Positions 1 through 9,835 of a DNA stretch of 64,000 nt are shown here, piece by piece. The DNA comes from Rosa chinensis (taxonomy: Eukaryota > Streptophyta > Magnoliopsida > Rosales > Rosaceae), in assembly GCF_002994745.2 (NCBI RefSeq), contig NC_037090.1, positions 9,669,501 to 9,733,500 on the forward strand, written 5' to 3'. The position numbers were made by a program, and so were the translations under genes. Below the pieces are notes generated by a model. It saw only the letters and a list, made by a program, of their open reading frames with translations. It was not told the DNA's origin and searched no databases. The stretch's first letter is position 1. Every line of letters starts with the position of its first letter.

Positions 1-212
1 ATTGAATAAAATCTAATATATTGACATTCCTTGCTTGCCTCGATGGTTTGATCGTAAAGTAATGGATCAAAATTCTAATTAACCTTATAACTCTGCCAAT
101 TTGTTCATTTAATCTGCTCTAAAGCTCATCTGCTCATACATTTCGCAAGAACAGGGGCGGAGCCAGAAATTAAAATAGGTTGGGCTAGACTTACCTTAGT
201 AAAAAGAAAATT

Positions 213-1597
213 GATTAAATATTTATTATTTCTCAAACTTTTCTCTGGAAAACAATTTAGTCTCTCGCCTTTCAAATTAAACTGGATAGTCCTTATTCTT
301 TCTAATTCTCACACAACATGTCCAAAACAGGTCTAAAATGACTATTCTACCCCCGAGATCCTTTTTTTATTTTTTTTTCTCTCTTTTTCTAATTTCTCTC
401 TCTTTTTTTTAATTTATTTTTCTGCTTTTCTCTCTCTCTAAAGTTCTGGACGGATCTTAGGGTATCATCGCGGGACTCGACTTCGACGTCAGTGGCGTCG
501 CTGTCGTGGTTCTCGACGATTGCCCCTGCCTCTCTCCCAGCTCTAGAAGAACTCAGCTTTGGCTCAAAACTCTGCATCTTCTCTCTGTTTCTGCATAATT
601 TGGCTCAAAACTCTTCGAAAATGCAATGCTCTGTCATGGGTCCCGACGCGAAGGGTAATATTGCCGTCGGCGTCCGAGGCACCATTATTCTCAGATCCCA
701 ACGAAAATGCTGAGGAGATAGCCCGGCCCAGCTGGAACTAGATTGCCTCTCGGATTCTGAAGATCTGTAGCGCCTACTCCAGCGGTGTTACTGCCGCGAT
801 TTTGCTCTCTCTGAGCTCTCCCAGGTATGGGTTTTTAGCCAATCATCCACCAAGTCACAGATCATGACAGCTCCCTAAAATTCTCGAGTGGTAGTAACCT
901 CATTGGAACCGAGAAAGAGTTTAAGATTTTCATGGAGAAATATGGGAAGAAGTATCCAACTGGAAAGGAGTACATGCAGAGCCGCCGAGCACCAAGCTCT
1001 GGATCCGACGGCAGTCCACGACTTTAAAGAGTTCTCGGATCTGTCCGAGTAGGCGTATGGCCAGGTGAGGTGGGTTTAAACGGAGAGGTCCTGCAACGGG
1101 ATCGTGACCGTCCATTTTGACGATCTCAGGCATGTAGAGAAGGCCTTGGCGGAGAAGAGGTGGCCAAGGTGTGTTACTGTGTTTGGGTATGGGGTTACTC
1201 TTGGATTTGGGAGTGTGAATTTGGAGAGGTGGAGGAATTTTGTGGGGAAGATTGGCTCTAGATTAAATTAAATTGGAATATGGATTAGAGTAAGAAGGGG
1301 AAAAAAGAGAGCAGAGAAGAACGAAGAGAGAAGGAGAAAAGAGGCACTTGGTGGAATAGTCTTGGGGGGGGGGGAGAGAGAGAGAGAGAGAGAGAAGCAG
1401 AAAAAATAAATAAAAAAAGAGAGAAAAATTAGAAATAGAGAGAGAAAAAAAATATAAAAAGGATCTTGGGGGTAGAATAGTCATTTTAGACCTGTTGTGT
1501 GACAATTAGAAAGAATTTTTCATCCAGTTTAATTTGAAAGGCGAGGGACTAAACTGTTTTTCAGGGAAAAGTTTGAGGAGTAACAAGTATTTAATAC
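213..1597. mobile_element. Pack-MULE-like element with long terminal inverted repeats
   Basis: The left arm (213 to about 440) and the right arm (about 1380 to 1597) are inverted copies of each other, starting at GATTAAATATTTATT on the left and GTATTAAATACTTG on the right-arm complement. The arms share TTTCAAATTAAACTGGA and AAAATGACTATTCTACCCCC in inverse orientation. The 9-bp word AAGAAAATT lies directly outside both ends (204-212 and 1599-1607), the TSD length of Mutator-like elements. There is no transposase. The interior is GC-richer and holds gene fragments, including a cysteine protease piece, so gene capture is inferred. The flanks are AT-rich, so the TSD alone would be weak; the long TIRs carry the call. 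Confidence 0.75.
842..1052 (+). pseudogene. Captured fragment of an RD19-type papain-like cysteine protease
   Basis: Translation from 842 reads IIHQVTDHDSS and then EFKIFMEKYGKKYP, which is the start of the I29 inhibitor propeptide of RD19-like vacuolar or secreted cysteine proteases. After a 1-nt frame change at about 980 it reads AAEHQALDPTAVHDFKEFSD and ends at a TAG (1050-1052). The family usually has about a dozen residues between these two blocks, so an internal deletion plus frameshift is likely. No catalytic domain is present. The following 1075-1260 stretch can be read as VTVHFDDLRHVEKALAEKRW and may be a second captured piece that I do not recognise. The fragment lies wholly inside the Pack-MULE-like element and is not expected to encode an active enzyme. 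Confidence 0.7.
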
Positions 1598-1607
1598 AAA
1601 GAAAATT

Positions 1608-2603
1608 CTTAAGAGAAATTGGCAAAATCTTGGTAGTCTTATTTGCTTCTTTAATTGGTTTATATGCTTTGTTTATATACAAAACCTTAAAATATATGAC
1701 CATAATCTGAAAATCGACAAACGCGTAATTTTATTTATTCTAAAATTTCTTTTGAAGAAAAAAAGAAAAAAAAATAATGGTAGCTTTTTTCCTCCTATTT
1801 TATTTTAGTATGAAAACTAGTTATAAAAGACAAAGTACAAATGAAGAACAAACAAAAAAGAAATCGACAATATTCAATATAGCCCGACAACTCAACACAA
1901 GTAAAGGAATTTTCTTTATAGTGAAAAAAATAATAAATAAAAAAACAAATCCATTCAGTAAATCTATCCAAAGGAAGATCTAAAAAAGTAGTTAACTCAT
2001 GACAAACAAGGCATAAATGAAATTAGGCGGAGGATTTACATGGAAAAACTACCCTTTTTTATCTATTTTTTTGGGTCTACAATTAACTAACTAGCTTGTT
2101 GGTAGAAAAGTTTGAAAAAAAGTTTCCTGGGCTATTGGACTGCACGGCTGCAGCCCTCAACTACAACCCGTCCTTGCGCAAGAATTCATAATCTTGCAGA
2201 AGTTTTAATCTCTTCCAATATCTCATGTAATGTATCATCAAGAAGTTGCAAATCTAATAGTACGCTTATAAATACTAATCTTTAAGGTGTATATAATGTA
2301 TTTATGGTGTCATATCACGTTGAGAAGACACATCCTCACATGAAATTCAATGCAAACAAATTAAATGTGTTCTACTATATAACCAGTCCATTTTTCAAAT
2401 ATCAAGCATGAACAGTATCCACACAAGAAAAAACCATGAATAATAGCACTGGAGTTGTCTATGTTAATATTGAAGTATTCTCGTTTTGGATTTTAATTGG
2501 AATTTTCAATAAGCCTGATACTATTCAATTTGAACCATGCACCAAGTCTTATACATACAGGTCAGTTGCCAAAATACTTTCGTTTTTTACAATATATTGC
2601 AAC
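1608..2603. other. Intergenic, AT-rich, no gene seen
   Basis: This is AT-rich DNA with A and T runs and only short ORFs of low-complexity composition. No coding similarity, RNA gene or terminal repeat was recognised. Its last bases, 2599-2603 GCAAC, are the left target-site copy of the adjacent copia insertion. Confidence 0.6.
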
Positions 2604-2819
2604 TGTTTCAGAGAAACTGAAGAGTGAATTGGTGAGTCTTCCTCTCATATTGAGGGGGTTTATATAGGGTTACAAAGTAGTGTAAATTGCCCTACATACA
2701 TTAGTATATTTGCTACACAATTTCTCTACCTCTCAATGTGCATTCCATACAAACCACACATTCTCCACTTTCCTAAGTGTATACTCCATGATATAGACAT
2801 TTACCTATTTACTACAACA
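2604..2819 (-). repeat. 3' LTR of the copia element
   Basis: This 216-bp repeat matches 9615-9830 base for base by eye. On the minus strand it starts TGTTGTAGTAAATAGG and ends TCTCTGAAACA. A TATA-like CCTATATAAACCCCC lies at about 2654-2668 (complement), the likely promoter copy. Confidence 0.97.
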
Positions 2820-2833
2820 CTCCCCCTTGGATA
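2820..2833 (-). other. Polypurine tract of the copia element
   Basis: On the minus strand the bases just before the 3' LTR read CCAAGGGGGAG, a purine run abutting the LTR as needed for plus-strand DNA priming. Confidence 0.8.
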
Positions 2834-2874
2834 TTTCATGTCAGTAGTATTGTCTTGGAGGTGCGCTTCTAAGT

Positions 2875-3090
2875 TTGCCTCGTTAAAAACCTTGCCAAGT
2901 AATAAAACCCTGTGGGAAAAACAACCTTGGTCGAAGGAGAAAAAGAGCACAACGCGCGTTGAGTGTGGAGTTTGTTTCTGGATAACATGGTGCTTCTCTT
3001 GTTGCCTCATTAAAAACTTTGCCGAGTAACAAAAACCCAGTGGGATAAAAAATAACCTCGGTCGAAAGGGAAAAAGAGCACAACACACCC
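2875..3090 (-). repeat. Two imperfect copies of a copia 3'-UTR repeat
   Basis: The words CCTCGTTAAAAACCTTGCC (from 2879) and CCTCATTAAAAACTTTGCC (from 3006) begin two copies about 127 bp apart. Each runs on through a GTAA(C/T)AAAACCC(A/T)GTGGGA block and a GGTCGAA(A/G)G..AAAAAGAGCACAAC block. They lie between pol and the polypurine tract. Such a motif is common in the 3' region of plant copia elements; its role is unknown to me. Confidence 0.8.
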
Positions 3091-3158
3091 TTCACGCTTT
3101 TGAGACGAACATGTAGACATCTCCCCCTGATGTCTGTGCCTCCCCCTGATGACAACGA

Positions 3159-6100
3159 TCATGGGAGTTCAGATAATTTCCGCAAGCCAATCCTTGCCAC
3201 ATGTTTCTCGAACGTGGATTTGGGCAATGACTTAGTGAACAAGTCTGCCACATTGTCCTCAGATCGAACCTGGTTCACTTTGATCTTGAGGAGCTTCTGT
3301 TGTTGCTGATTGTAGAAGAATTTGGGCGGTATGTGCTTGGTGTTGTCGCCTTTGATGTAACCTTGCTTCATTTGTTCAATGCAAGCAGCATTATCTTCAT
3401 AAATGCTCGTTGGCTCATCTGTGGTAGACTTCAAACCACAATTGCTTCGAACATGCGTAACTATGGATCGAAGCCATATACATTCACGAACTGCTTCGTG
3501 AAGAGCAATAATCTCTGCATGATTTGAAGAGGTAGCGACTAGGGTCTGCTTTGTAGACCTCCAAGATATCGCGGTTTTTCCCATGGTGAAAACATAACCA
3601 GTTTGGGAGCGACCTTTGTGTGGGTCAGAGAGGTACCCAGCATCAGCAAAACCTTCCAAAACACTTATATCGTTTTGGGATGGGGAGAGGGAACGCAATC
3701 CACTATGTGTGGCGTTCCTGACACTTGATGGGTCCGAATCCATCTTCTTTCTGTAGGGATAGAACAAGCCCATATCGATCGTACTACTTAGGTATCGAAA
3801 GATATCTTTAACACCAGTCCAATGGCGTCGTGTTGGCGCAGAGCTATATCTAGCTAGCAAGTTCACAGCGAATGAGATGTCTGGTCTCGTGCATTGTGCT
3901 AAGTACAATAATGCACCTATTGCACTTAGGTAGGGCACTTCTGCCTCTAGCACTTCTTCATCGTCATCTTTTGGACGAAATGGATCCTTCTTTGGATCAA
4001 GACTACGGACGACCATTGGGGTGCTTGAAGGCTTAATTTTGTCAGTGTTGAAACGCCTAAGCATCTTTTGGGTATAAGCTGATTGATGAATCAGGATACC
4101 ATCTCTACGGTGCTCAAGTTCTAAACCGAGGCAAAACCGTGTTTTCCCAAGATCTTTCATCTCAAACTCGGATTTCAAGTGTTCAGCGGTTTCCCTTAAC
4201 TCTTTAAGGGTGCCAATTATGTTCATGTCATCGACATAAACCGCTACTATTGAAAATCCGGAACTTGTCCTTTTTATGAACACACATGGGCATAGTTCGT
4301 TATTGACATATCCCTTACCAATCAAGTAGTCACTTAGACGGTTATACCACATCCGTCCGGATTGTTTTAATCCATATAGTGAGCGTTTCAATCTAATTGC
4401 AAACGCGCTCCGTGGATTAGAGCCACTTGATTTGGGTAGTTGAATTCCATCTGGAATATTCATGTATATCTCCGTATCTAGATCCCCATATAGATATGCA
4501 GTAACCACATCCATAAGCTGCATGTTCAGTTTTTCGGAAACTACCAAACTGACAAGGTAGCGGAACGTAATAACGTCCATTACGGGAGAGTAGGTCTCCT
4601 CGTAGTCGATTCCAGGGCGTTGTGAGAAGCCTTGCGCCACGAGACGAGCTTTGTATCTTACAATCTCGTTTTTCTCATTACGCTTTCTAACGAATACCCA
4701 TTTGTGACCAACTGGTTTGGTGTTGGGTGGTATTGGTACAATTTTGCCAAATACCTTTCTTTTCGTTAGAGAATCAAGTTCTGCCTGGATCGCATCTTTC
4801 CATTTTTGCCAATCAGCTCTACGTTGACATTCATCAACGGAGCGTGGTTCGATGTCATCGGTCTCAATAATCTCACGCGCCACTGAATACGCGAATACAT
4901 CATCAATGATGATGGAGTTTCTTTCCCACGTCCCATGTACACTAGTGTAATTTACAGAGATCTCTATGTTCTCATGGATAGGTTCTGACACTGAGGCGTC
5001 CCCCAATGATGTCTCTTGGACATAACCATAATCCGGAACATTCTCATGGGACGGATTTTGAGTATCGATGATCAAAGGATTTATTTGTGCCTCATTCGCT
5101 CTTTTTCTAGGGCGAGTATCCTTCGAACCAATCGGTCTACCGCGCTTCCTTGCGGGACCTGCAGCCATAGATGCCACATTATTGCCATGTTGAGCAATGG
5201 TGCCATCTCCTGGCGTTATAGGAGTGGCGTTATGTCTATTATTCGGGACATCAATCCTTGCAGGCACGTTTGCAGCAGGTATGTGTGATCTCGTCACTTT
5301 AGCAACATCAGAAAACGCATCAGGCAGAGTGTCTGCTACGTTCTGGAGCTCGATTATTCTTCGCACTTCAAGTTCGGACTGTGCGGTATGGGGATCGAGA
5401 TGAGACATAGTGGGGACAGACCACGACAATTCCTGTCGTTCCTGTTGAACATTTGTGTTCTTATCTCCCCCTAATGATGGGAAGACTGTCTCATCGAAGT
5501 GACAATCCGCAAATCTAGCGGTAAAGAGATCGCCTGTCAAGGGTTCAAGATAGCGGACGATAATTGGAGATTCATATCCAACATAAATGCTCATTCGTCG
5601 TTGTGGACCCATCTTAGTACGCTGTGGCGGCGTAATAGGCACATAAATAGTACACCCAAAAATGCGTAAGTGCGAGATATCAGGCTCGTACCCAGTCACT
5701 AGCTGTAACGCAGAGTAAGATTGGGTTGCAGTGGGTCGTAGACGAATTAGCGTCGCTGCATGTAATATTGCATATCCCCAAGCAGAAACAGGAAGATTAG
5801 TGTGCATTACCAATGTCCGTGCTATCATTTGTAGTCGTTTGATAGCAGCTTCTGCGAGACCATTTTGGGTATGAACATGGGGAACTGGATGTTCTACATC
5901 AATCCCCAGTGACATGCAATAGTCATCGAATGTTTTCGATGTAAACTCCCCCGCATTATCAAGTCGAATTGACTTAATTGGATGGTCAGGGTAGTGAGCC
6001 CGTAGACGGATAATCTGGGCGAGGAGTTTAGCATAAGCAGCATTTCTAGTGGACAACAGCGCGACATGTGACCAGCGTGTCGACGCATCAACCAATACCA

Positions 6101-7037
6101 TAAAGTATTTGAAGGGTCCGCATGATGGTTGAATTGGTCCACAGATATCCCCTTGGATTCTCTGTAAGAACGGAATGAGTATTTTAGGATCCTTTGCGTA
6201 GGATGGTCTCGGTCCTAATTTCCCGAAGGAACAGGCTTTGCAAAATGAGCGAGGGGCCTTAGAAGCAACCAATGAGGATTTTGGTTGGGCCTGAGCGTCT
6301 GTAGCGCTATTAGAAGCAAAATGTGTGACTACATCTCCTTCTATGGCATTGTAGCCATTTGGAGGAACAATCATGGCGTTATGCTCATGGTTGGTGTCAT
6401 CATATGGGACTTGGGCAGCCTTATGGCGCCCTAAGACGGCTGCAGCACCAGATGCTGCAATTGTTGCGGTCTTGTTAAGTCCAGGAATCAATTCTCGATT
6501 CTTGCTTCTTCTCACTCTGAAGAATGGATGTCCGTGTGAAGTCTTTAGTATACGGAGCATCATATCACGACCAGGGTGCCCTAGTCGGTCATGCCAAAGC
6601 CAATATGTGTCAGAATCCAAGAGATCTTCTCTTATGACATTATTGGATTCAATTGGTCGAATTGTAGTGACATAAAGTCCACTAGATTGACACATAAGTT
6701 TCTCTAAGATGCGCTTTCGTCCGCAATCATTAGAGGTAATGCAAAGGAACTCTTTTCCGTTCTCAGTATGCGTTTCCGCATGGAATCCGTTGGCTCTTAA
6801 ATCTTTAAAACTCAATAAGGTTCGATTTGCCTTAGGAGCATAGAGAGCTTCAGTGACTTTAATCAAGGTGCCATTTGGCAATAGGAATTGGGTCATTCCA
6901 TGTCCTTGAACTAAACCTGATGGCCCAGCCATCGTAGTCATAGTGGAATATGTAGGCAACATCTCCAAGAATAATTGCCTATGTCGTAGAATGGTGTGCG
7001 TAGTCGCACTATCTGCGAGACATTGTAGTTCATCCAT
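3159..7037 (-). CDS. Copia Pol polyprotein (protease, integrase, RT, RNase H), intact
   Basis: This 1292-residue ORF has no stop. It starts at the protease active site, LADSATTHTIL with D9. The GAG-pre-integrase motif HDRLGHPGRDM is near residue 150. The integrase catalytic triad follows: D near 297 (GDICGP), D near 360 (RLDNAGEF) and E near 394 (HTQNGLAEAA). The reverse transcriptase has VGHKWVFVRKRN and the YVDDM box near 932. The RNase H has ADAGYLSDPHKGRSQTGYV near 1130, SSNHAEIIAL and EDNAACIEQ near 1215. Integrase before RT is the copia order. An in-frame TAA lies just upstream of the ATG, and the frame differs from gag, so Pol is not a simple read-through of Gag. All key residues I can check are present. 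Confidence 0.95.
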   Translation of the reverse strand: MDELQCLADSATTHTILRHRQLFLEMLPTYSTMTTMAGPSGLVQGHGMTQFLLPNGTLIKVTEALYAPKANRTLLSFKDLRANGFHAETHTENGKEFLCITSNDCGRKRILEKLMCQSSGLYVTTIRPIESNNVIREDLLDSDTYWLWHDRLGHPGRDMMLRILKTSHGHPFFRVRRSKNRELIPGLNKTATIAASGAAAVLGRHKAAQVPYDDTNHEHNAMIVPPNGYNAIEGDVVTHFASNSATDAQAQPKSSLVASKAPRSFCKACSFGKLGPRPSYAKDPKILIPFLQRIQGDICGPIQPSCGPFKYFMVLVDASTRWSHVALLSTRNAAYAKLLAQIIRLRAHYPDHPIKSIRLDNAGEFTSKTFDDYCMSLGIDVEHPVPHVHTQNGLAEAAIKRLQMIARTLVMHTNLPVSAWGYAILHAATLIRLRPTATQSYSALQLVTGYEPDISHLRIFGCTIYVPITPPQRTKMGPQRRMSIYVGYESPIIVRYLEPLTGDLFTARFADCHFDETVFPSLGGDKNTNVQQERQELSWSVPTMSHLDPHTAQSELEVRRIIELQNVADTLPDAFSDVAKVTRSHIPAANVPARIDVPNNRHNATPITPGDGTIAQHGNNVASMAAGPARKRGRPIGSKDTRPRKRANEAQINPLIIDTQNPSHENVPDYGYVQETSLGDASVSEPIHENIEISVNYTSVHGTWERNSIIIDDVFAYSVAREIIETDDIEPRSVDECQRRADWQKWKDAIQAELDSLTKRKVFGKIVPIPPNTKPVGHKWVFVRKRNEKNEIVRYKARLVAQGFSQRPGIDYEETYSPVMDVITFRYLVSLVVSEKLNMQLMDVVTAYLYGDLDTEIYMNIPDGIQLPKSSGSNPRSAFAIRLKRSLYGLKQSGRMWYNRLSDYLIGKGYVNNELCPCVFIKRTSSGFSIVAVYVDDMNIIGTLKELRETAEHLKSEFEMKDLGKTRFCLGLELEHRRDGILIHQSAYTQKMLRRFNTDKIKPSSTPMVVRSLDPKKDPFRPKDDDEEVLEAEVPYLSAIGALLYLAQCTRPDISFAVNLLARYSSAPTRRHWTGVKDIFRYLSSTIDMGLFYPYRKKMDSDPSSVRNATHSGLRSLSPSQNDISVLEGFADAGYLSDPHKGRSQTGYVFTMGKTAISWRSTKQTLVATSSNHAEIIALHEAVRECIWLRSIVTHVRSNCGLKSTTDEPTSIYEDNAACIEQMKQGYIKGDNTKHIPPKFFYNQQQQKLLKIKVNQVRSEDNVADLFTKSLPKSTFEKHVARIGLRKLSELP

Positions 7038-7395
7038 TCCTTAAGAGAAAAGCTCGTAATTAAAAAGGAGTCATAAAGGAAAGAACTCAACTTTTATTAA
7101 TAAGCCAAACGGAATTACATCATCATTTATTTCATCAAAGAAAGCGTAATCCAATAAACTTAGTTAATGCAAAGCAATGGTAGTCGTCTAACTTATTTCG
7201 GTAATTCCAATGCAAAGGTGACCAGGTGAGTAGAGAGATGTTGGTGGAGCAAAGGCTCGCTTAAGTACCAATTATCTCAAAACCTTCCTAGACATCACAA
7301 TTGCATTGAGTACGCCTACTAAGAAAGATTAATCCCATTGGCATCTACTATAGGATAATGTGGCGATTGCCTACATCTCTTGGAAAATGAAAGAC
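7038..7395 (-). other. Non-coding spacer between copia gag and pol
   Basis: The gag stop is at 7396-7398 and the pol ATG at 7035-7037. The 358 bases between have stops in all forward frames, and gag and pol are in different frames. Just upstream of the pol ATG the minus strand reads CTTTTCTCTTAAG then GAATGGATG, a pyrimidine-rich stretch ending in AG that could serve as a 3' splice site. Spliced expression of pol is inference; no clear donor was fixed. Confidence 0.6.
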
Positions 7396-8505
7396 TTAAT
7401 CAAAATCGCCAGTTTCTGGGTTTTGATTTTTGTCGTCTTCCACCCTTAGATCGAGATTGCCATCTTGATCTTCTTGTTCCATGTAATTTGCCTCCCTTGC
7501 TTCACGATACATTTTGTATGCGTTTGCAACATTCTGGGATGCTTTACATGCCCTTGCCCAATGTCCAGGTAGTCCACATCGGAGACAAGCATCATTATGG
7601 TCAGGTTCCCTTGATCGAGGTGCTTTAGGAGCACTTTGAAAACGGTTGTTTCCATTGGTGGTGTTACCACCATAACCGGAGGCTTGGCCTCGCTCTCTCT
7701 TCACACGTTTACCTCCACGGTTCCGTGCACGCCTATCTTGGCGGTTTCCTTCCTCTTTAGGGCGAGAATATGGACCTGAACGTCCATAATTATCCCTTCT
7801 TTTAGGGTTTCGCTCCTTGCGTCCTCCCTTGGAGGTGCGACTATAATTAGACTCCGGAATTGACTTGGTTCCCACGGGTCTAGAGTTATAGTTCTTCACA
7901 AGTATGTTGTCGTGCTTTTCAGCTACGTTCATGACACCAATTAGCTCATGAAATCTTGTGATGCGTCTAGCATTGATATCAATTCGATAGTTTTTAGCTA
8001 TCATTAATGCAGAGACAGGGAAGGTAGAGAGAGTTTTCTCGATCAACATCGTATCAGTGATTTGATGTCCACAGAATTCCATCATAGACTTGATACGAAG
8101 TGCTTCCGAATTGTAGTCAAGAACTGTCTTGAAATCACAGAAGCGGAGGCTTTGCCATCTCTCTTCTAAGTCGGGAAGCAGGGAATCACGGACGTTGCCA
8201 AAACGCTGCTCGAGTTCTACCTATAGCTTTCTTGGGTCTTCCTCATTGAGGTACTCATTTTGGAGCGCGTCATTCATGTGCCTTGTCATGAGAATGATGG
8301 CTTTTGCTTCATTAGCCTCTCTCTTTGCTCTATTTGCTTCAAAAGCAAGAGCTTGTTGAGGAGTAAGCACGTCCTGACTTGGCTCTTGGATCGTACTCAG
8401 GATCCCATCAGCCTTAAGATGCTGGCGCATATCGCGGATCCACCTGTGGTATCCTGCGCCTGTTGTCCCTAGTGGGTTGAAGCTCAACTTGTTCAGGTTA
8501 CTCAT
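7396..8505 (-). pseudogene. Copia Gag with one in-frame amber stop
   Basis: The reading frame starts at MSNLNKLSFNPL (ATG at 8503-8505). It runs 369 codons to the stop at 7396-7398, broken only by a TAG at 8221-8223 (codon 95), directly after EEDPRKL. The frame continues with VELEQRFGNVRDSLLPDLEE and a basic, Arg/Lys/Gly-rich region to a CCHC zinc knuckle, CLRCGLPGHWARAC (CX2CX4HX4C), then an acidic C terminus. This is the usual copia Gag layout: capsid-like N-terminal half, RNA-binding knuckle near the C terminus. A Trp codon mutated by G-to-A would fit, but that is inference. Gag would have to come in trans, or by stop read-through, for this copy to move again. Confidence 0.85.
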
Positions 8506-8883
8506 CCTGAAGAACAACAAGAAAATAGGGTTAGTTTCGGAGCGAAAAAGGCTACCACGAAAAACTATAAACTTTCTGAGCGTAATCGCTTTCAAGAAAT
8601 TAGGGATTTTCTGAGCGTAGTCGCTTCCAAGAAAATCTTGATTCCAAGAGGGGTTTTGGATTAAATCGAAACAATGATGTATGTGGTCGATTGTTTTCTT
8701 CTCAACAAATTCTAAGTTTGGAGGACTCTACAAGCTCCAAGCTTGGAGTGAGCACGAACCCCCACAGTTCGGCCTTTTTGGTCTCCCCTATGAAGAAGAA
8801 AGGGGGGTAGAATAAGGGATGTTGGAAGTCCCCGTGAAAAGAAGAGAAAAGTAATAAAAACTTCAAAAACGGGAACTTTTAGA

Positions 8884-9400
8884 AAAGTTTACCTTAAGAA
8901 TTGACCGGAAAAAGTGTCCGGAAAGTCGCCGGAAAAGTGTCTTGAAAATCGCAGGAAAAGTGTTCGGAAAGTCGCCGGAAAAGTGGCCGGGAAATGGCCG
9001 GAAAAGTTGCCGGAAAATGGCCGGAAAAGTTGCCGGAAAAGTGGCCGGAAAAGTTGCCGGAAAAGTGGCCGGAAAATGGCTCGGCAGATCTGTCGGCAGA
9101 TGCTCGGCAGGTGCTCGGCAGGTGCTCGGCAGGGGGGCTCGGCAGCTGTCGGCAGGTGCTCGGCAGGGGGGCTCGGCAGCTGTCGGCAGGTGCTCGGCAG
9201 GGGGCTCGGCAGCTGTCGGCAGGTGCTCGGCAGGGGGTCTGCAGGGCTCTCGGCAGGTCTCGGCAGGTGGTGTGCAGGGCTCTCGGCAGCTGCTCGGCAG
9301 GTCTCGGCAGGGGGTCTGCAGGGCTCTCGGCAGCTGCTCGGCAGGTCTCGGCAGGTGGTGTGCAGGGGTCTCGGCAGCTGCTCGGCAGCGGTCCGGCAGC
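8884..9400 (-). repeat. GC-rich minisatellite in the copia leader
   Basis: There are two adjoining arrays. From about 8900 to 9080 a 12-15 bp unit, GCCGGAAAAGT with TG or GG, is repeated about a dozen times. From about 9081 to 9400 a 10-bp unit, GCTCGGCAGGT, and variants with CTGTCGGCAG are repeated many times. The arrays lie between the 5' LTR and gag, inside the transcribed leader if transcription starts in the LTR. Open frames across the array on the plus strand are a by-product of the repeat period and are not genes. Confidence 0.9.
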
Positions 9401-9599
9401 GGTTCAGGAATTCCAGAGGCCGGTTCAGGCTGTTTTTGGCCGGTTTTGGAGGTTCTGAGACCGGTTCTGAGCTTCTGGGATCAAGAGCTTTGATATGTGA
9501 TAGGATTTGGGGGTTTCTTGTAAGGTTGGTAAAATGACCTTGTTCGGATCATGAACTTTCTCTACTCTTATCGATTTCGATTCTAATTTCTAGAGCAAT

Positions 9600-9614
9600 T
9601 TCGTGCTGATAACG
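9600..9614 (-). other. Primer binding site region of the copia element
   Basis: Immediately inside the 5' LTR the minus strand reads CGTTATCAGCACGAA, resembling the TATCAG-type primer sites of plant copia elements, complementary to an internal part of a tRNA rather than its CCA end. The exact primer tRNA was not identified. Confidence 0.6.
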
Positions 9615-9830
9615 TGTTTCAGAGAAACTGAAGAGTGAATTGGTGAGTCTTCCTCTCATATTGAGGGGGTTTATATAGGGTTACAAAGTAGTGTAAATTG
9701 CCCTACATACATTAGTATATTTGCTACACAATTTCTCTACCTCTCAATGTGCATTCCATACAAACCACACATTCTCCACTTTCCTAAGTGTATACTCCAT
9801 GATATAGACATTTACCTATTTACTACAACA
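9615..9830 (-). repeat. 5' LTR of the copia element
   Basis: This is the second 216-bp LTR, with no difference seen from 2604-2819. It is followed directly by the GCAAC target duplication at 9831-9835. A minus-strand TATA-like box lies at about 9665-9679 and would drive transcription away from the DREB2-like gene. Confidence 0.97.
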
Positions 9831-9835
9831 GCAAC

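Larger units (their letters stand above)
2604..9830 (-). mobile_element. Complete Ty1/copia LTR retrotransposon with identical LTRs
   Basis: Two 216-bp LTRs (2604-2819 and 9615-9830) are identical by eye, begin TG and end CA on each strand, and are flanked by a perfect 5-bp TSD, GCAAC (2599-2603 and 9831-9835). Reading on the minus strand the order is 5' LTR, primer site, long leader with minisatellite, gag, a non-coding spacer, pol with protease, integrase, reverse transcriptase and RNase H in that order (copia order), a 3' region with two repeat copies, polypurine tract and 3' LTR. Pol is intact. Gag has one in-frame TAG. Identical LTRs mean a very recent insertion. It sits about 750 bp upstream of the DREB2-like start codon. 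Confidence 0.97.

Noticed and set aside
1263..1505. Minus-strand ORF rich in Ser, Leu and Phe
   Set aside because: It is the CT-rich inverted arm of the Pack-MULE-like element read through, not a gene.
8914..9537. Three overlapping plus-strand ORFs of 154-207 codons
   Set aside because: They are read through the copia leader minisatellite in all three frames; the open frames follow from the repeat units lacking stops.
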